A stretch of DNA of 64,000 nucleotides from Pseudomonas fluorescens (GCF_001902145.1 NZ_MRST01000023.1:186001-250000); one strand, 5' to 3'. Shown: positions 8,586-17,381, counted from the stretch's first letter. Notes: generated by a model from the sequence alone, not told the origin. Program-made: numbers and translations.

Positions 8586-8609
8586 ATAGCTGTATATATA
8601 TACAGCTAT
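8586..8609. promoter_or_regulatory. 24-bp perfect palindrome upstream of the phospholipase C gene
   Basis: ATAGCTGTATAT and its exact reverse complement meet without a spacer. The site lies 35 nt upstream of the phospholipase start codon, and its AT-rich centre (TATATATA) could overlap the -10 of that promoter. It is best explained as the operator of a dimeric regulator. No candidate regulator for it is evident nearby. Confidence 0.55.
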
Positions 8610-8687
8610 TTGAATCATAGGTGAGAAATTTCCTACGTCAAGAGCCACGTCTTAAGCCTTCGCAGCATTACGCCGGATGAATTGCAG

Positions 8688-8725
8688 TTGACGAATTTAT
8701 TTATAGTTGTACGATGACGTACGAC
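8688..8725 (+). promoter_or_regulatory. Promoter with two tandem GTAC operator-like sites upstream of kdgD
   Basis: TTGACG (8688-8693), a 16-nt spacer and TACGAT (8710-8715) form a plausible promoter. Its -10 is embedded in the site GTTGTACGAT (8706-8715), directly followed by GACGTACGAC (8716-8725). The first matches RTYGTACRAY fully and the second at 9 of 10 positions. Their GTAC centres are 10 bp apart, one DNA turn. The pair as a whole is also an imperfect 20-bp dyad. The overlap with the -10 predicts repression. Confidence 0.55.
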
Positions 8726-8783
8726 ATCATCAAAACCAACAACAACCTTTCGTTAGAAAGTCTTCGCCCAGGGTGTTCGAATA

Positions 8784-9695
8784 ATGAATCCACAAGAACT
8801 GAAGTCCATCCTCTCCCACGGTCTGCTGTCTTTCCCGGTGACCGATTTCAACGCCCAGGGTGATTTCCACCAGGCGGGTTACATCAAGCGCCTGGAATGG
8901 CTGGCGCCCTACGGCGCCAGCGCCTTGTTCGCAGCGGGCGGCACCGGTGAGTTTTTCTCCCTGGCTGCCAGCGAATATTCCCAGGTGGTGAAAACCGCCG
9001 TGGATACCTGCGCCACCAGCGTGCCGATCCTGGCCGGTGTGGGCGGTGCCACCCGCCAGGCCATCGAGTACGCTCAAGAGGCCGAACGCCTCGGCGCCAA
9101 AGGTTTGCTGCTGCTGCCGCACTACCTCACCGAAGCCAGCCAGGACGGGGTTGCCGCCCACGTTGAAGCCGTGTGCAAGTCGGTCAAGATCGGCGTGGTG
9201 GTGTACAACCGCAATGTCTGCCGTCTGACCGCACCGCTGTTGGAGCGCCTGGCCGAGCGCTGCCCGAACCTGATCGGCTACAAAGATGGCCTGGGCGATA
9301 TTGAGTTGATGGTGTCGATCCGCCGTCGCTTGGGTGATCGTTTCAGCTACCTGGGTGGCTTGCCGACCGCAGAGGTTTACGCCGCAGCCTACAAAGCCCT
9401 GGGCGTGCCGGTGTACTCCTCGGCGGTGTTCAACTTTATCCCCAAGACCGCGATGGATTTCTACCACGCCATTGCCCGTGAAGATCACGCTACCGTCGGC
9501 AAGATCATCGACGACTTCTTCCTGCCGTACCTGGATATCCGTAACCGCAAGGCCGGTTACGCGGTGAGCATCGTCAAGGCCGGTGCGAAAATCGTCGGTT
9601 ATGACGCAGGCCCGGTGCGCACGCCACTGACCGACCTGTTGCCGGAAGAGTACGAAGCCCTCGCTGCGCTGATCGACAAGCAAGGCGCGCAATAA
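8784..9695 (+). CDS. kdgD: 5-dehydro-4-deoxyglucarate dehydratase
   Basis: A 303-residue class I aldolase of the DHDPS/NAL superfamily. It dehydrates and decarboxylates 5-dehydro-4-deoxy-D-glucarate to 2-oxoglutarate semialdehyde. The Schiff-base lysine is Lys167 in GYKDGLGD, with the partner tyrosine in VVYNRN (Tyr141). The N-terminal GGTGEFFSL replaces the GTTGE of true DHDPS, as in KDG dehydratases. The next gene oxidises its product, which supports the call. It is the first gene of the catabolic block, behind the GTAC operator region. Confidence 0.93.
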   Translation: MNPQELKSILSHGLLSFPVTDFNAQGDFHQAGYIKRLEWLAPYGASALFAAGGTGEFFSLAASEYSQVVKTAVDTCATSVPILAGVGGATRQAIEYAQEAERLGAKGLLLLPHYLTEASQDGVAAHVEAVCKSVKIGVVVYNRNVCRLTAPLLERLAERCPNLIGYKDGLGDIELMVSIRRRLGDRFSYLGGLPTAEVYAAAYKALGVPVYSSAVFNFIPKTAMDFYHAIAREDHATVGKIIDDFFLPYLDIRNRKAGYAVSIVKAGAKIVGYDAGPVRTPLTDLLPEEYEALAALIDKQGAQ

Positions 9696-9704
9696 ATTAT
9701 CCAC

Positions 9705-9732
9705 AAGGCCGCTGAGCAATCAGCGGCCTTTT
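9705..9732 (+). terminator. Internal hairpin between kdgD and the semialdehyde dehydrogenase gene
   Basis: A perfect 11-bp stem (AAGGCCGCTGA, 9705-9715; complement 9720-9730) has a GCAA loop and is followed by only TT. It is too weak in U residues for a complete stop and may attenuate or stabilise the upstream mRNA. Confidence 0.45.
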
Positions 9733-9749
9733 GCGTCAGGAGAAGATTC

Positions 9750-11195
9750 GTGTCCCAGGCAAAGCGTTTTGAGAACTACATCAATGGCGAATGGGTAACC
9801 GGCGCCGACTACTGCACCAACATCAACCCGTCGGATGTGTCCGACGCCATTGGCGAATATGCCAAAGCGGACGTGGCCCAAGTCAACGCGGCCATCGACG
9901 CCGCCCGCGCTGCGTTTCCGGCGTGGTCCACCTCCGGTATCCAGGCGCGTCACGATGCGCTGGATAAAGTCGGCAGCGAGATTCTCGCCCGTCGTGAAGA
10001 ACTCGGCACCCTGCTGGCACGCGAAGAGGGCAAGACCCTCCCCGAAGCCATTGGTGAAGTGACCCGCGCCGGCAATATCTTCAAATTCTTCGCCGGTGAG
10101 TGCCTGCGCCTGTCGGGCGATTACGTGCCTTCGGTGCGCCCGGGCGTCAACGTTGAAGTGACCCGCGAAGCCCTCGGTGTGGTGGGCTTGATCACCCCGT
10201 GGAACTTCCCGATCGCCATCCCCGCGTGGAAAATCGCCCCGGCCCTGGCCTACGGCAACTGCGTGGTGATCAAGCCTGCCGAACTGGTGCCGGGCTGTGC
10301 CTGGGCCTTGGCGGAGATCATCTCCCGCGCCGGTTTTCCTGCCGGTGTGTTCAACCTGGTGATGGGCAGTGGCCGTGTGGTCGGCGACGTGTTGGTCAAC
10401 AGCCCGAAAGTCGATGGCATCAGTTTCACCGGGTCTGTGGGCGTTGGGCGTCAGATCGCCGTCAGCTGTGTATCGCGCCAGGCCAAGGTGCAGTTGGAGA
10501 TGGGTGGCAAGAACCCGCAGATCATTCTCGACGATGCCGACCTCAAGCAGGCTGTCGAGCTGTCGGTACAGAGTGCGTTCTACTCCACCGGCCAGCGTTG
10601 CACCGCTTCGAGCCGCTTGATTGTCACCGCGGGGATCCACGACCAGTTTGTCGCCGCCATGGCCGAGCGCATGAAGTCGATCAAGGTTGGCCACGCCTTG
10701 AATAGCGGCACCGACATTGGCCCGGTGGTGTCCCAGGCCCAGTTGGATCAGGACCTGAAATACATCGACATCGGCCAGAGCGAAGGTGCCCGGCTGGTGA
10801 GCGGTGGCGGCCTGGTGACCTGCGACACCGAAGGCTATTACCTGGCGCCCACACTATTTGCCGACAGTGAAGCGGCGATGCGCATCAGCCGTGAAGAGAT
10901 CTTCGGCCCGGTGGCCAACGTGGTGCGCGTGGCGGACTACGAGGCGGCGCTGGCCATGGCCAATGACACCGAGTTCGGCTTGTCGGCCGGTATTGCCACC
11001 ACCTCGCTCAAATATGCCAACCACTTCAAGCGCCACTCCCAGGCCGGGATGGTGATGGTCAACCTGCCGACGGCGGGTGTGGATTACCACGTTCCATTCG
11101 GTGGCCGTAAGGGCTCATCCTACGGTTCGCGTGAGCAGGGTCGCTATGCGCAAGAGTTCTACACCGTGGTGAAAACCAGCTACATCGGTTCGTAA
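9750..11195 (+). CDS. 2-oxoglutarate semialdehyde dehydrogenase (NADP+)
   Basis: A 481-residue aldehyde dehydrogenase that oxidises 2,5-dioxopentanoate to 2-oxoglutarate, the last step of the aldarate route. The general base Glu250 (QLEMGGKNP) and the nucleophile Cys284 (STGQRCTASS) are in place, as is the Rossmann segment FTGSVGVGRQI. It starts with GTG at 9750, supported by AGGAGA six nt upstream. It follows kdgD after a 54-nt gap that contains a hairpin, and a REP element separates it from the transporter gene. Specificity is inferred from context and from close resemblance to KGSADH sequences. Confidence 0.92.
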   Translation: MSQAKRFENYINGEWVTGADYCTNINPSDVSDAIGEYAKADVAQVNAAIDAARAAFPAWSTSGIQARHDALDKVGSEILARREELGTLLAREEGKTLPEAIGEVTRAGNIFKFFAGECLRLSGDYVPSVRPGVNVEVTREALGVVGLITPWNFPIAIPAWKIAPALAYGNCVVIKPAELVPGCAWALAEIISRAGFPAGVFNLVMGSGRVVGDVLVNSPKVDGISFTGSVGVGRQIAVSCVSRQAKVQLEMGGKNPQIILDDADLKQAVELSVQSAFYSTGQRCTASSRLIVTAGIHDQFVAAMAERMKSIKVGHALNSGTDIGPVVSQAQLDQDLKYIDIGQSEGARLVSGGGLVTCDTEGYYLAPTLFADSEAAMRISREEIFGPVANVVRVADYEAALAMANDTEFGLSAGIATTSLKYANHFKRHSQAGMVMVNLPTAGVDYHVPFGGRKGSSYGSREQGRYAQEFYTVVKTSYIGS

Positions 11196-11230
11196 CACGC
11201 AGCCCTCCTGTTATCGGAGGGCGGCTTCCC

Positions 11231-11330
11231 TGTAGGAGCGAGCTTGCTCGCGAAAAACTCAAATTCACCGCGTGCATCCTGAATGCCCGCGTAATCGTTG
11301 ACGTCTTTCGCGAGCAAGCTCGCTCCTACA
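11231..11330. repeat. REP element, class with conserved interior
   Basis: Arms 11231-11254 and 11307-11330 are perfect complements. The interior contains CACCGCGT and GCGTAATCGTTGACGT, shared with other copies. It sits inside the aldarate gene block, between the dehydrogenase and transporter genes. Confidence 0.9.
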
Positions 11331-11397
11331 GGGGGGCGCAACCAAGCAATACATAACCATTACCCGCAAAAAAAATAATTAGTGGGAGTACTTCTAC

Positions 11398-12762
11398 ATG
11401 CAAGCGACCAAGCCGACCCATGTCCGCTATTTGATCCTGCTCATGCTGTTCCTGGTGACCACGATCAACTACGCCGACCGGGCCACCATCGCTATCGCCG
11501 GCTCCAGCCTGCAAAAAGACCTCGGTATCGACGCGGTCACCCTCGGTTATATCTTCTCTGCATTCGGTTGGGCCTACGTGGCCGGGCAAATTCCCGGTGG
11601 CTGGCTGCTCGACCGTTTCGGCTCGAAAAAAGTCTATGCCCTGAGCATCTTCACCTGGTCGCTGTTCACCGTGCTGCAAGGCTATGTCGGTGAGTTCGGC
11701 GTCTCCACTGCGGTGGTCGCGCTGTTCATGCTGCGCTTCATGGTGGGACTGGCCGAGGCGCCGTCGTTTCCGGGAAATGCTCGTATTGTTGCGGCGTGGT
11801 TTCCTACGGCGGAACGCGGCACTGCGTCGGCGATCTTCAACTCGGCCCAGTACTTCGCCACGGTGTTGTTCGCGCCGTTGATGGGCTGGATCGTCTATCG
11901 CTTCGGCTGGCAGCACGTGTTTATCGTGATGGGCGTGATCGGCATTGTTTTCTCGCTGATCTGGCTGAAAGTTATCCACAGCCCGCGCCAGCATCCGATG
12001 ATCAACGAGGCCGAGTTCAATCACATCGCCGCCAATGGCGCGATGGTCGATATGGATCAGGACAAGGGCAAGGGTAAGAAAACCGACGGGCCGAAGTGGG
12101 ATTACATCCGCCAGCTCCTGACCAACCGCATGATGCTCGGCGTCTACCTGGGCCAGTACTGCATCAATGGCATCACCTACTTCTTCCTGACCTGGTTTCC
12201 GGTGTACCTGGTGCAGGACCGTGGCATGACCATCCTCAAGGCCGGCTTCATTGCCTCGTTACCGGCGATCTGCGGCTTTATCGGCGGGGTGCTCGGCGGG
12301 GTGATTTCCGACTACCTGCTGCGTAAAGGCCACTCGCTGACCTTCGCGCGCAAGGCGCCGATCATTGCTGGTCTGCTGATTTCCAGCAGCATCGTGGCCT
12401 GCAACTACGTGGATGTCGAATGGATGGTGGTGGGCTTCATGGCGCTGGCCTTCTTCGGCAAAGGCGTTGGCGCACTGGGTTGGGCGGTGGTGTCCGACAC
12501 CTCGCCAAAACAAATCGCCGGGCTCAGTGGCGGCTTGTTCAATACCTTCGGTAACCTGGCTTCGATCACCACGCCGATTGTGATTGGCTACATCATCAGC
12601 ACCACCGGTTCGTTCAAATGGGCGCTGGTGTTCGTCGGTGCCAATGCGTTGGTGGCGGTGTTCAGCTATCTGGTCATCGTCGGCCCGATCAAGCGTGTAG
12701 TACTCAAAGAGCCGCCAAGCAAGGGGCCTGAGTTGACCAACCTAACCGAAGCGCATTCCTGA
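11398..12762 (+). CDS. gudP: MFS glucarate/galactarate transporter
   Basis: A 454-residue major facilitator with 12 predicted helices in two halves, of the anion:cation symporter family that includes E. coli GudP and GarP. It opens [21 protein letters not shown] with the motif NYADRAT, and [14 protein letters not shown] is the loop 2-3 signature. A central hydrophilic loop (about residues 205-240, rich in Lys and Asp) divides the halves. The ribosome site GTGGGAG precedes ATG 11398. It lies 11 nt before garD, so uptake and the first catabolic step are coupled. Confidence 0.9.
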   Translation: MQATKPTHVRYLILLMLFLVTTINYADRATIAIAGSSLQKDLGIDAVTLGYIFSAFGWAYVAGQIPGGWLLDRFGSKKVYALSIFTWSLFTVLQGYVGEFGVSTAVVALFMLRFMVGLAEAPSFPGNARIVAAWFPTAERGTASAIFNSAQYFATVLFAPLMGWIVYRFGWQHVFIVMGVIGIVFSLIWLKVIHSPRQHPMINEAEFNHIAANGAMVDMDQDKGKGKKTDGPKWDYIRQLLTNRMMLGVYLGQYCINGITYFFLTWFPVYLVQDRGMTILKAGFIASLPAICGFIGGVLGGVISDYLLRKGHSLTFARKAPIIAGLLISSSIVACNYVDVEWMVVGFMALAFFGKGVGALGWAVVSDTSPKQIAGLSGGLFNTFGNLASITTPIVIGYIISTTGSFKWALVFVGANALVAVFSYLVIVGPIKRVVLKEPPSKGPELTNLTEAHS

Positions 12763-12773
12763 GGGGCCCCGTG

Positions 12774-14327
12774 ATGCAGTTGATTGAACATGCCGACTCG
12801 CCGCGCTCCATTCGCCTGCACGAGCGCGACAACGTAGTGATCGTGGTCAACGACCAGGGCGTACCGGCCGGGACCGAGTTCCCGGACGGCCTGGTGACCG
12901 TGGATTTCATCCCCCAGAGCCACAAAGTGACCCTGGAAGACATCCCCGAAGGCGGTCAGATTATCCGCTACGGCCAGACAATCGGTTATGCCTTGGCGCC
13001 GATTCCGCGCGGCAGTTGGGTCCAGGAAGGTCAACTGCGCATGCCCACCGCACCGCCGCTGGACAGCTTGCCGCTGTCCACCGAGGTGCCTGAAACCCAG
13101 GCGCCCCTGGAGGGGTTTACCTTCGAGGGCTATCGCAACGCCGACGGCACCGTGGGCACGCGTAATATCCTCGGCATTACCACCACTGTGCAATGCGTTA
13201 CCGGCGTGCTGGACCATGCGGTCAAGCGCATCAAGGACGAGTTGCTGCCCCAGTACCCGCATGTCGATGACGTGGTGGCGCTGACCCACAGCTACGGCTG
13301 CGGCGTGGCGATTACGGCGACGGACGCCTACATCCCCATCCGTACCGTGCGCAATCTGGCGCGCAACCCCAACCTGGGCGGCGAAGCCTTGGTGATCAGC
13401 CTGGGCTGCGAAAAGCTCCAGGCAGGGCAGGTGATGCACGATAACGACAGCTCCGTGGACCTGAGCGAGCCGTGGCTGTATCGCTTGCAGGATTCCAGCC
13501 ATGGCTTTACCGAAATGATCGAGCAGATCATGGCCCTGGCCGACGTGCGCTTGAAGAAACTCGACCAACGCCGCCGCGAAACCGTGCCGGCCTCCGAGCT
13601 GATCCTGGGCATGCAGTGCGGCGGCAGCGATGCGTTTTCCGGCATCACCGCCAACCCGGCGCTGGGGTATGCCTCGGATCTGCTACTGCGCGCCGGCGCG
13701 ACGGTGATGTTTTCCGAAGTGACTGAAGTGCGCGATGCGATTTACCTGCTGACTTCGCGTGCAAAGACGAAGGAAGTTGCCGAAGAGTTGGTCAGGGAAA
13801 TGGACTGGTACGACCGTTACCTGGCCAAGGGTGAAGCAGACCGTAGCGCCAATACCACGCCGGGTAACAAAAAGGGCGGGCTGTCGAATATTGTCGAGAA
13901 GTCGTTGGGCTCCATCGTCAAATCCGGCAGCAGTGCCATCAACGGCGTGCTTGGCCCTGGCGAGCGCTTCAAGGAAAAGGGCCTGATCTTCTGCGCCACA
14001 CCGGCCAGTGATTTTGTCTGCGGCACCTTGCAACTGGCAGCGGGGATGAACCTGCACGTGTTCACCACCGGGCGCGGCACGCCGTATGGGCTGGCGATGG
14101 CACCGGTGGTGAAGGTCTCCACCCGCACCGAACTGGCCCAGCGTTGGCCGGACCTGATCGATATCGACGCCGGGCGCATTGCCACGGGGCGGGCGAGTAT
14201 CGAGGAGCTGGGTTGGGAGCTGTTCCACTTCTATCTGGATGTGGCCAGCGGCAAGAAGCAGACCTGGGCAGAGCGGCATAAGCTGCATAACGACATCACG
14301 CTGTTCAACCCGGCGCCGATTACCTGA
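12774..14327 (+). CDS. garD: Galactarate dehydratase
   Basis: A 517-residue protein, close to E. coli GarD (523). It removes water from galactarate to give 5-dehydro-4-deoxy-D-glucarate, the substrate of KdgD. The N-terminal SAF domain spans about residues 10-90. The UxaA-type catalytic part follows, with [31 protein letters not shown] and [12 protein letters not shown]. Iron is the usual metal in this family. The frame also opens at GTG 12771; ATG 12774 has the better spacing (7 nt) from GAGGGG. No glucarate dehydratase (gudD) is present, so glucarate use would need a gene elsewhere. Confidence 0.93.
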   Translation: MQLIEHADSPRSIRLHERDNVVIVVNDQGVPAGTEFPDGLVTVDFIPQSHKVTLEDIPEGGQIIRYGQTIGYALAPIPRGSWVQEGQLRMPTAPPLDSLPLSTEVPETQAPLEGFTFEGYRNADGTVGTRNILGITTTVQCVTGVLDHAVKRIKDELLPQYPHVDDVVALTHSYGCGVAITATDAYIPIRTVRNLARNPNLGGEALVISLGCEKLQAGQVMHDNDSSVDLSEPWLYRLQDSSHGFTEMIEQIMALADVRLKKLDQRRRETVPASELILGMQCGGSDAFSGITANPALGYASDLLLRAGATVMFSEVTEVRDAIYLLTSRAKTKEVAEELVREMDWYDRYLAKGEADRSANTTPGNKKGGLSNIVEKSLGSIVKSGSSAINGVLGPGERFKEKGLIFCATPASDFVCGTLQLAAGMNLHVFTTGRGTPYGLAMAPVVKVSTRTELAQRWPDLIDIDAGRIATGRASIEELGWELFHFYLDVASGKKQTWAERHKLHNDITLFNPAPIT

Positions 14328-14343
14328 AACCAGGCGCTAACCC

Positions 14344-14467
14344 TGTAGGAGCGAGCTTGCTCGCGAAAGACGCCAACGATAACGCGTGTTAACTGAATGA
14401 ACGCGGCGCCTGGGAGTTTCTCGCGAGCAAGCTCGCTCCTACAACGGGGAGCTTGCTCCCACATTTG
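14344..14467. repeat. REP element in inverted orientation plus an extra half-unit
   Basis: Arms 14344-14367 and 14420-14443 match the family. The interior runs in the opposite direction, with AACGATAACGCG near the left arm and ACGCGG near the right. A truncated third arm (GGGGAGCTTGCTCCCACATTT) follows at about 14446-14466. The element lies between garD and the permease gene. Confidence 0.85.
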
Positions 14468-14546
14468 AATGGCGTTGCCCACACGAACCCGCTCGTACTG
14501 GCTTATCATTAGCCAACTAACGACGCCCACCAAGGTTCTCCCCGGC

Positions 14547-15488
14547 ATGCTGGCAATCTTCCTCACCACCCTCACCATCACCGCGCCGGTGTTTGCCATG
14601 CTGTTCCTGGGCGTGTTTCTAAAGCGCATCAACTGGATCAATGACAACTTTATCCACACCGCGTCTTCCCTGGTGTTCAACGTCGCCATGCCGGCGCTGC
14701 TGTTCCTTGGCATTCTGCACGCCGACCTGCACTCGGCGCTCAAGCCGGGCCTGCTCATCTACTTCTGCGTAGCCACCCTGGTGAGCTTTGCCGTGGCCTG
14801 GGGTTGGGCGATCTTTCGCTGCAAGCGCGAAGACCGAGGCATCTACGCCCAAGGCGCGTTTCGTGGCAATAACGGGGTCATCGGCCTGGCGCTGGCGGCC
14901 AGTATGTACGGCGACTACGGCATATCCCTGGGCGCGATCCTCGCCGCGCTGGTGATCCTCTTTTACAACACGCTGTCGACCATTGTGCTGGCGGTGTATA
15001 GCCCGGTGATCAAGTCCGACCCGTGGAGCATCTTCAAAAGCGTATTGGCCAACCCGCTGATTATCAGCGTGATCGTCGCCACGCCGTTCGCGTACTTCCA
15101 GATCGGCGTGCCCGGCTGGCTTGAGAAATCCTTGCAGTACCTGTCCGATACCACGCTGCCGTTGGCGTTGATTTGCATCGGTGGCACCTTGTCCATGGCC
15201 GCGCTACGCAAGAGCGGCAACATGGCGTTGAGCGCGAGCCTGATGAAGATGATCTGGCTACCGGTGATCGCCACCCTGGGCGCGTGGTTGCTAGGGTTCC
15301 GAGGGCCGGAGTTGGGGATTCTGTTCCTGTATTTCGGCGCGCCGACCGCCGCCGCAAGCTTTGTGATGGCCCGGGCGGCGCAGGGCAATCATGAATTGGC
15401 GGCGGCGATTATCGTAATCACCACGCTGATGGCGGCGGTGACTACGAATATCGGGATTTTTGTGTTGCAGGCGGGTGGTTGGATCTGA
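14547..15488 (+). CDS. AEC (auxin efflux carrier) family permease
   Basis: A 313-residue integral membrane protein with about 10 helices of the AEC family, which exports or exchanges carboxylates and related anions. The chosen start MLAIFLTTLTITAPVFAMLF matches the usual N-terminus; an in-frame ATG at 14469 would add 26 hydrophilic residues with no family support. Mid-protein ALICIGGTLSM and the late YFGAPTAAASFVMARAA correspond to the helix-break segments of the family. The substrate is unknown. Its position after the aldarate genes hints at a carboxylate, but a REP element separates them. Confidence 0.85.
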   Translation: MLAIFLTTLTITAPVFAMLFLGVFLKRINWINDNFIHTASSLVFNVAMPALLFLGILHADLHSALKPGLLIYFCVATLVSFAVAWGWAIFRCKREDRGIYAQGAFRGNNGVIGLALAASMYGDYGISLGAILAALVILFYNTLSTIVLAVYSPVIKSDPWSIFKSVLANPLIISVIVATPFAYFQIGVPGWLEKSLQYLSDTTLPLALICIGGTLSMAALRKSGNMALSASLMKMIWLPVIATLGAWLLGFRGPELGILFLYFGAPTAAASFVMARAAQGNHELAAAIIVITTLMAAVTTNIGIFVLQAGGWI

Positions 15489-15493
15489 ACTAG

Positions 15494-15513
15494 GCTGGCT
15501 TGCCTGCGATAGC
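15494..15513 (+). repeat. REP half-unit remnant
   Basis: GCTGGCTTGCCTGCGATAGC equals the right arm of the 92-163 element without its partner. It lies directly after the permease stop. Confidence 0.6.
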
Positions 15514-15523
15514 TACAGGACAG

Positions 15524-15907
15524 TCACTGCTGATCGGCCTGATACGCCTCAATCACTTCCTGCGCCGCCCGAAACGCATCAATCGCCGCCGGCACCCCGG
15601 CATACACCGCGCAATGCAGCAGCGCTTCGCGGATCTCCTCCACCGTACAGCCATTATTCAGTGCACCGCGCACATGGCCCTTGAGTTCCTGCGGGCACTT
15701 GAGGGCGGTGAGGGCGGCGAGGGTGATCAGGCTGCGGGTCTTGAGCGGTAACCCTTCGCGGTTCCAGACGCTGCCCCACGCGTGTTCGTTGACAAAATCC
15801 TGCAATGGCTGGGTGAACGCCGTGGCATTGCCCAGGGCGCGGTCGACGAACGCATCGCCCATGACCTGGCGACGCACTTCAACCCCGGGTTTTTTCTGAT
15901 CGGTCAT
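15524..15907 (-). CDS. Carboxymuconolactone decarboxylase family protein
   Basis: A 127-residue single-domain CMD protein resembling 4-carboxymuconolactone decarboxylase (PcaC). The core TRSLITLAALTALKCPQELKG, then HVRGALNNGCTVEEIREALLH, is the CMD signature. It lacks the CxxC of AhpD-type alkylhydroperoxidases, so a lyase-like rather than a redox role is more likely. Its start overlaps the stop of the exchanger gene (ATGA), so it is translated with it. No other beta-ketoadipate gene is nearby, so a role in protocatechuate breakdown is not supported by context. Confidence 0.85.
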   Translation of the reverse strand: MTDQKKPGVEVRRQVMGDAFVDRALGNATAFTQPLQDFVNEHAWGSVWNREGLPLKTRSLITLAALTALKCPQELKGHVRGALNNGCTVEEIREALLHCAVYAGVPAAIDAFRAAQEVIEAYQADQQ

Positions 15908-16998
15908 TGCGATTCCCTCTTGTGTTGGCGGTGCCAGGCGCGCAGTGAGGTGAACAACAGCAGAGCCCCTAACGCCGGCAGGACGTAATACAGCATCAAT
16001 TGTTCAAGCTTGTTGGCCAGCGGCATGCCAGTGGTGAAGGCCATGACATGCAGCCCGTACGCCAGGTAAAGCCCCAGCAGCACCAGCCCTTCGATGCGCG
16101 TTACCCGGTAGCCGGTATAGAACACCGGCAGGCACAGGATGATGGCGCCAAGCATCACCGGTAAATCGAAGCCCAGGGCGTTGGGCGAGACCGACAGCGG
16201 CGTCGGCGCCACCAGTGCGGTAAAACCCAGCACGCCGAGCAGGTTGAACAGGTTGCTGCCGATCACGTTGCCCACGGCGATCTCCCGTTCGCCACGCAAC
16301 GCGGCGATCAGCGACGTGGCCAGACACGGCAGCGAGGTGCCGACGCCGATCAACGTGAGGCCGATGACGCGCTCCGACAATCCGAGATCGCCCGCTACAT
16401 CCACCGCTGCGCCGAGCAACAAGTGCCCGGCCAACACCAGCACCAGCAAACCGCCGAGCATCAGCAGCACGCTGCTCAGCCATGGCGCCTTCGCCACGGT
16501 GTCCAGAGTGCGCGGGCGGCGGGAATGACGCGTCTGGTAATGCAATACGCCAACGTAGGCCACCAGCGCCACCAGCAGCACGGCACCATCGAAGGGCGTC
16601 AGCATTTCATTGGCCGCCAGGATAAACACCAGCAGGCCGGCGACGATCATCACCGGGATATCCACGCGCACCAGCTGCCGCGAGACCCGCAGCGGAATGA
16701 TCAGTGCGGACAAACCCAGGGTCACGAGGATATTGAAGATGCTGCTGCCAATGACGCTGCCCACGGCAATGTCCGTGTTGCCGGCCAGCGTGGCCTGCAA
16801 ACTGACGGTCATCTGTGGCGCACTGCTGCCGAAGGCGACGATGCTCAAGCCGATGATCAGTGGCCGCACCTTGAGGCTCGCCGCCAGGCGCACCGCGGCG
16901 CGTACCAGGATCTCAGCGCCGATGATCAGCAAGATCAGGCCGCCCACCAGTTCGAGCAGGCTCCAGGGCGAGAGGGCGTTCAATCCGAAAATGCTCAA
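15904..16998 (-). CDS. CaCA-superfamily cation exchanger, atypical
   Basis: A 364-residue membrane protein with two inverted halves of about five helices each, as in YrbG/NCX proteins. The two alpha-repeats are FGSSAPQMTVSL...GSVIGSSIFNI (residues 57-90) and VGTSLPCLATSL...GNVIGSNLFNL (219-253). Family members normally carry a Glu in each GTSxPE motif that binds Ca2+ and Na+. Here these are Gln62 and Cys225, read directly from CAG and TGT codons. Transport of calcium is therefore doubtful, while the fold is well kept. It lies 11 nt after rlpA and overlaps the decarboxylase-like gene. Confidence 0.85.
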   Translation of the reverse strand: MSIFGLNALSPWSLLELVGGLILLIIGAEILVRAAVRLAASLKVRPLIIGLSIVAFGSSAPQMTVSLQATLAGNTDIAVGSVIGSSIFNILVTLGLSALIIPLRVSRQLVRVDIPVMIVAGLLVFILAANEMLTPFDGAVLLVALVAYVGVLHYQTRHSRRPRTLDTVAKAPWLSSVLLMLGGLLVLVLAGHLLLGAAVDVAGDLGLSERVIGLTLIGVGTSLPCLATSLIAALRGEREIAVGNVIGSNLFNLLGVLGFTALVAPTPLSVSPNALGFDLPVMLGAIILCLPVFYTGYRVTRIEGLVLLGLYLAYGLHVMAFTTGMPLANKLEQLMLYYVLPALGALLLFTSLRAWHRQHKRESQ

Positions 16999-17009
16999 GG
17001 CTGCCTCGA

Positions 17010-17381
17010 TCAGTTGTTCAGGGCTTGCACGCGTACCCGTGCGGTACCGCTGCGCAGCATGCGCAGTTGCTCGGCAGCCTTGCGTGAAAGGTCGATCAGG
17101 CGGCCACGGGTATGCGGGCCGCGATCATTGATACGCACCACGACAGAACGGTTGTTGTCGAGGTTGGTCACCTTGACCTGGGTGCCGAAGGGCAGGCGCC
17201 GATGGGCGGCGGTCAAGGCGTTCTGGTTGAAAGGTTCACCGCTGGCGGTTTTCTTGCCATGGTGCTTGGCGCCGTAATAGGACGCGGTGCCGGTTTCGTC
17301 GTAGCCGTTGGGGTCGATGACGCCGCTGGCGCAACCAGTCAGCAGGGAGGACAGGGCCAGGAGGCCGAGTAGACGCTTCAT
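17010..17381 (-). CDS. RlpA-like septal lytic transglycosylase, short lipoprotein form
   Basis: A 123-residue lipoprotein. The signal peptide ends in the lipobox LLTGC (Cys17), and the remainder is a double-psi beta-barrel of the RlpA family ([20 protein letters not shown], then [18 protein letters not shown]). The Glu in TASGE and the Asp in NDRGP correspond to the catalytic residues of P. aeruginosa RlpA, which cleaves peptidoglycan strands lacking stem peptides. The C-terminal SPOR domain that targets full RlpA to the division site is absent. It is first in a three-gene reverse-strand set with the exchanger and the CMD protein. Confidence 0.85.
   Translation of the reverse strand: MKRLLGLLALSSLLTGCASGVIDPNGYDETGTASYYGAKHHGKKTASGEPFNQNALTAAHRRLPFGTQVKVTNLDNNRSVVVRINDRGPHTRGRLIDLSRKAAEQLRMLRSGTARVRVQALNN

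Noticed and set aside
12771..12773. GTG 12771 as the start of garD
   Set aside because: The spacing to GAGGGG is only 4 nt. ATG 12774 at 7 nt fits better; the difference is one residue.
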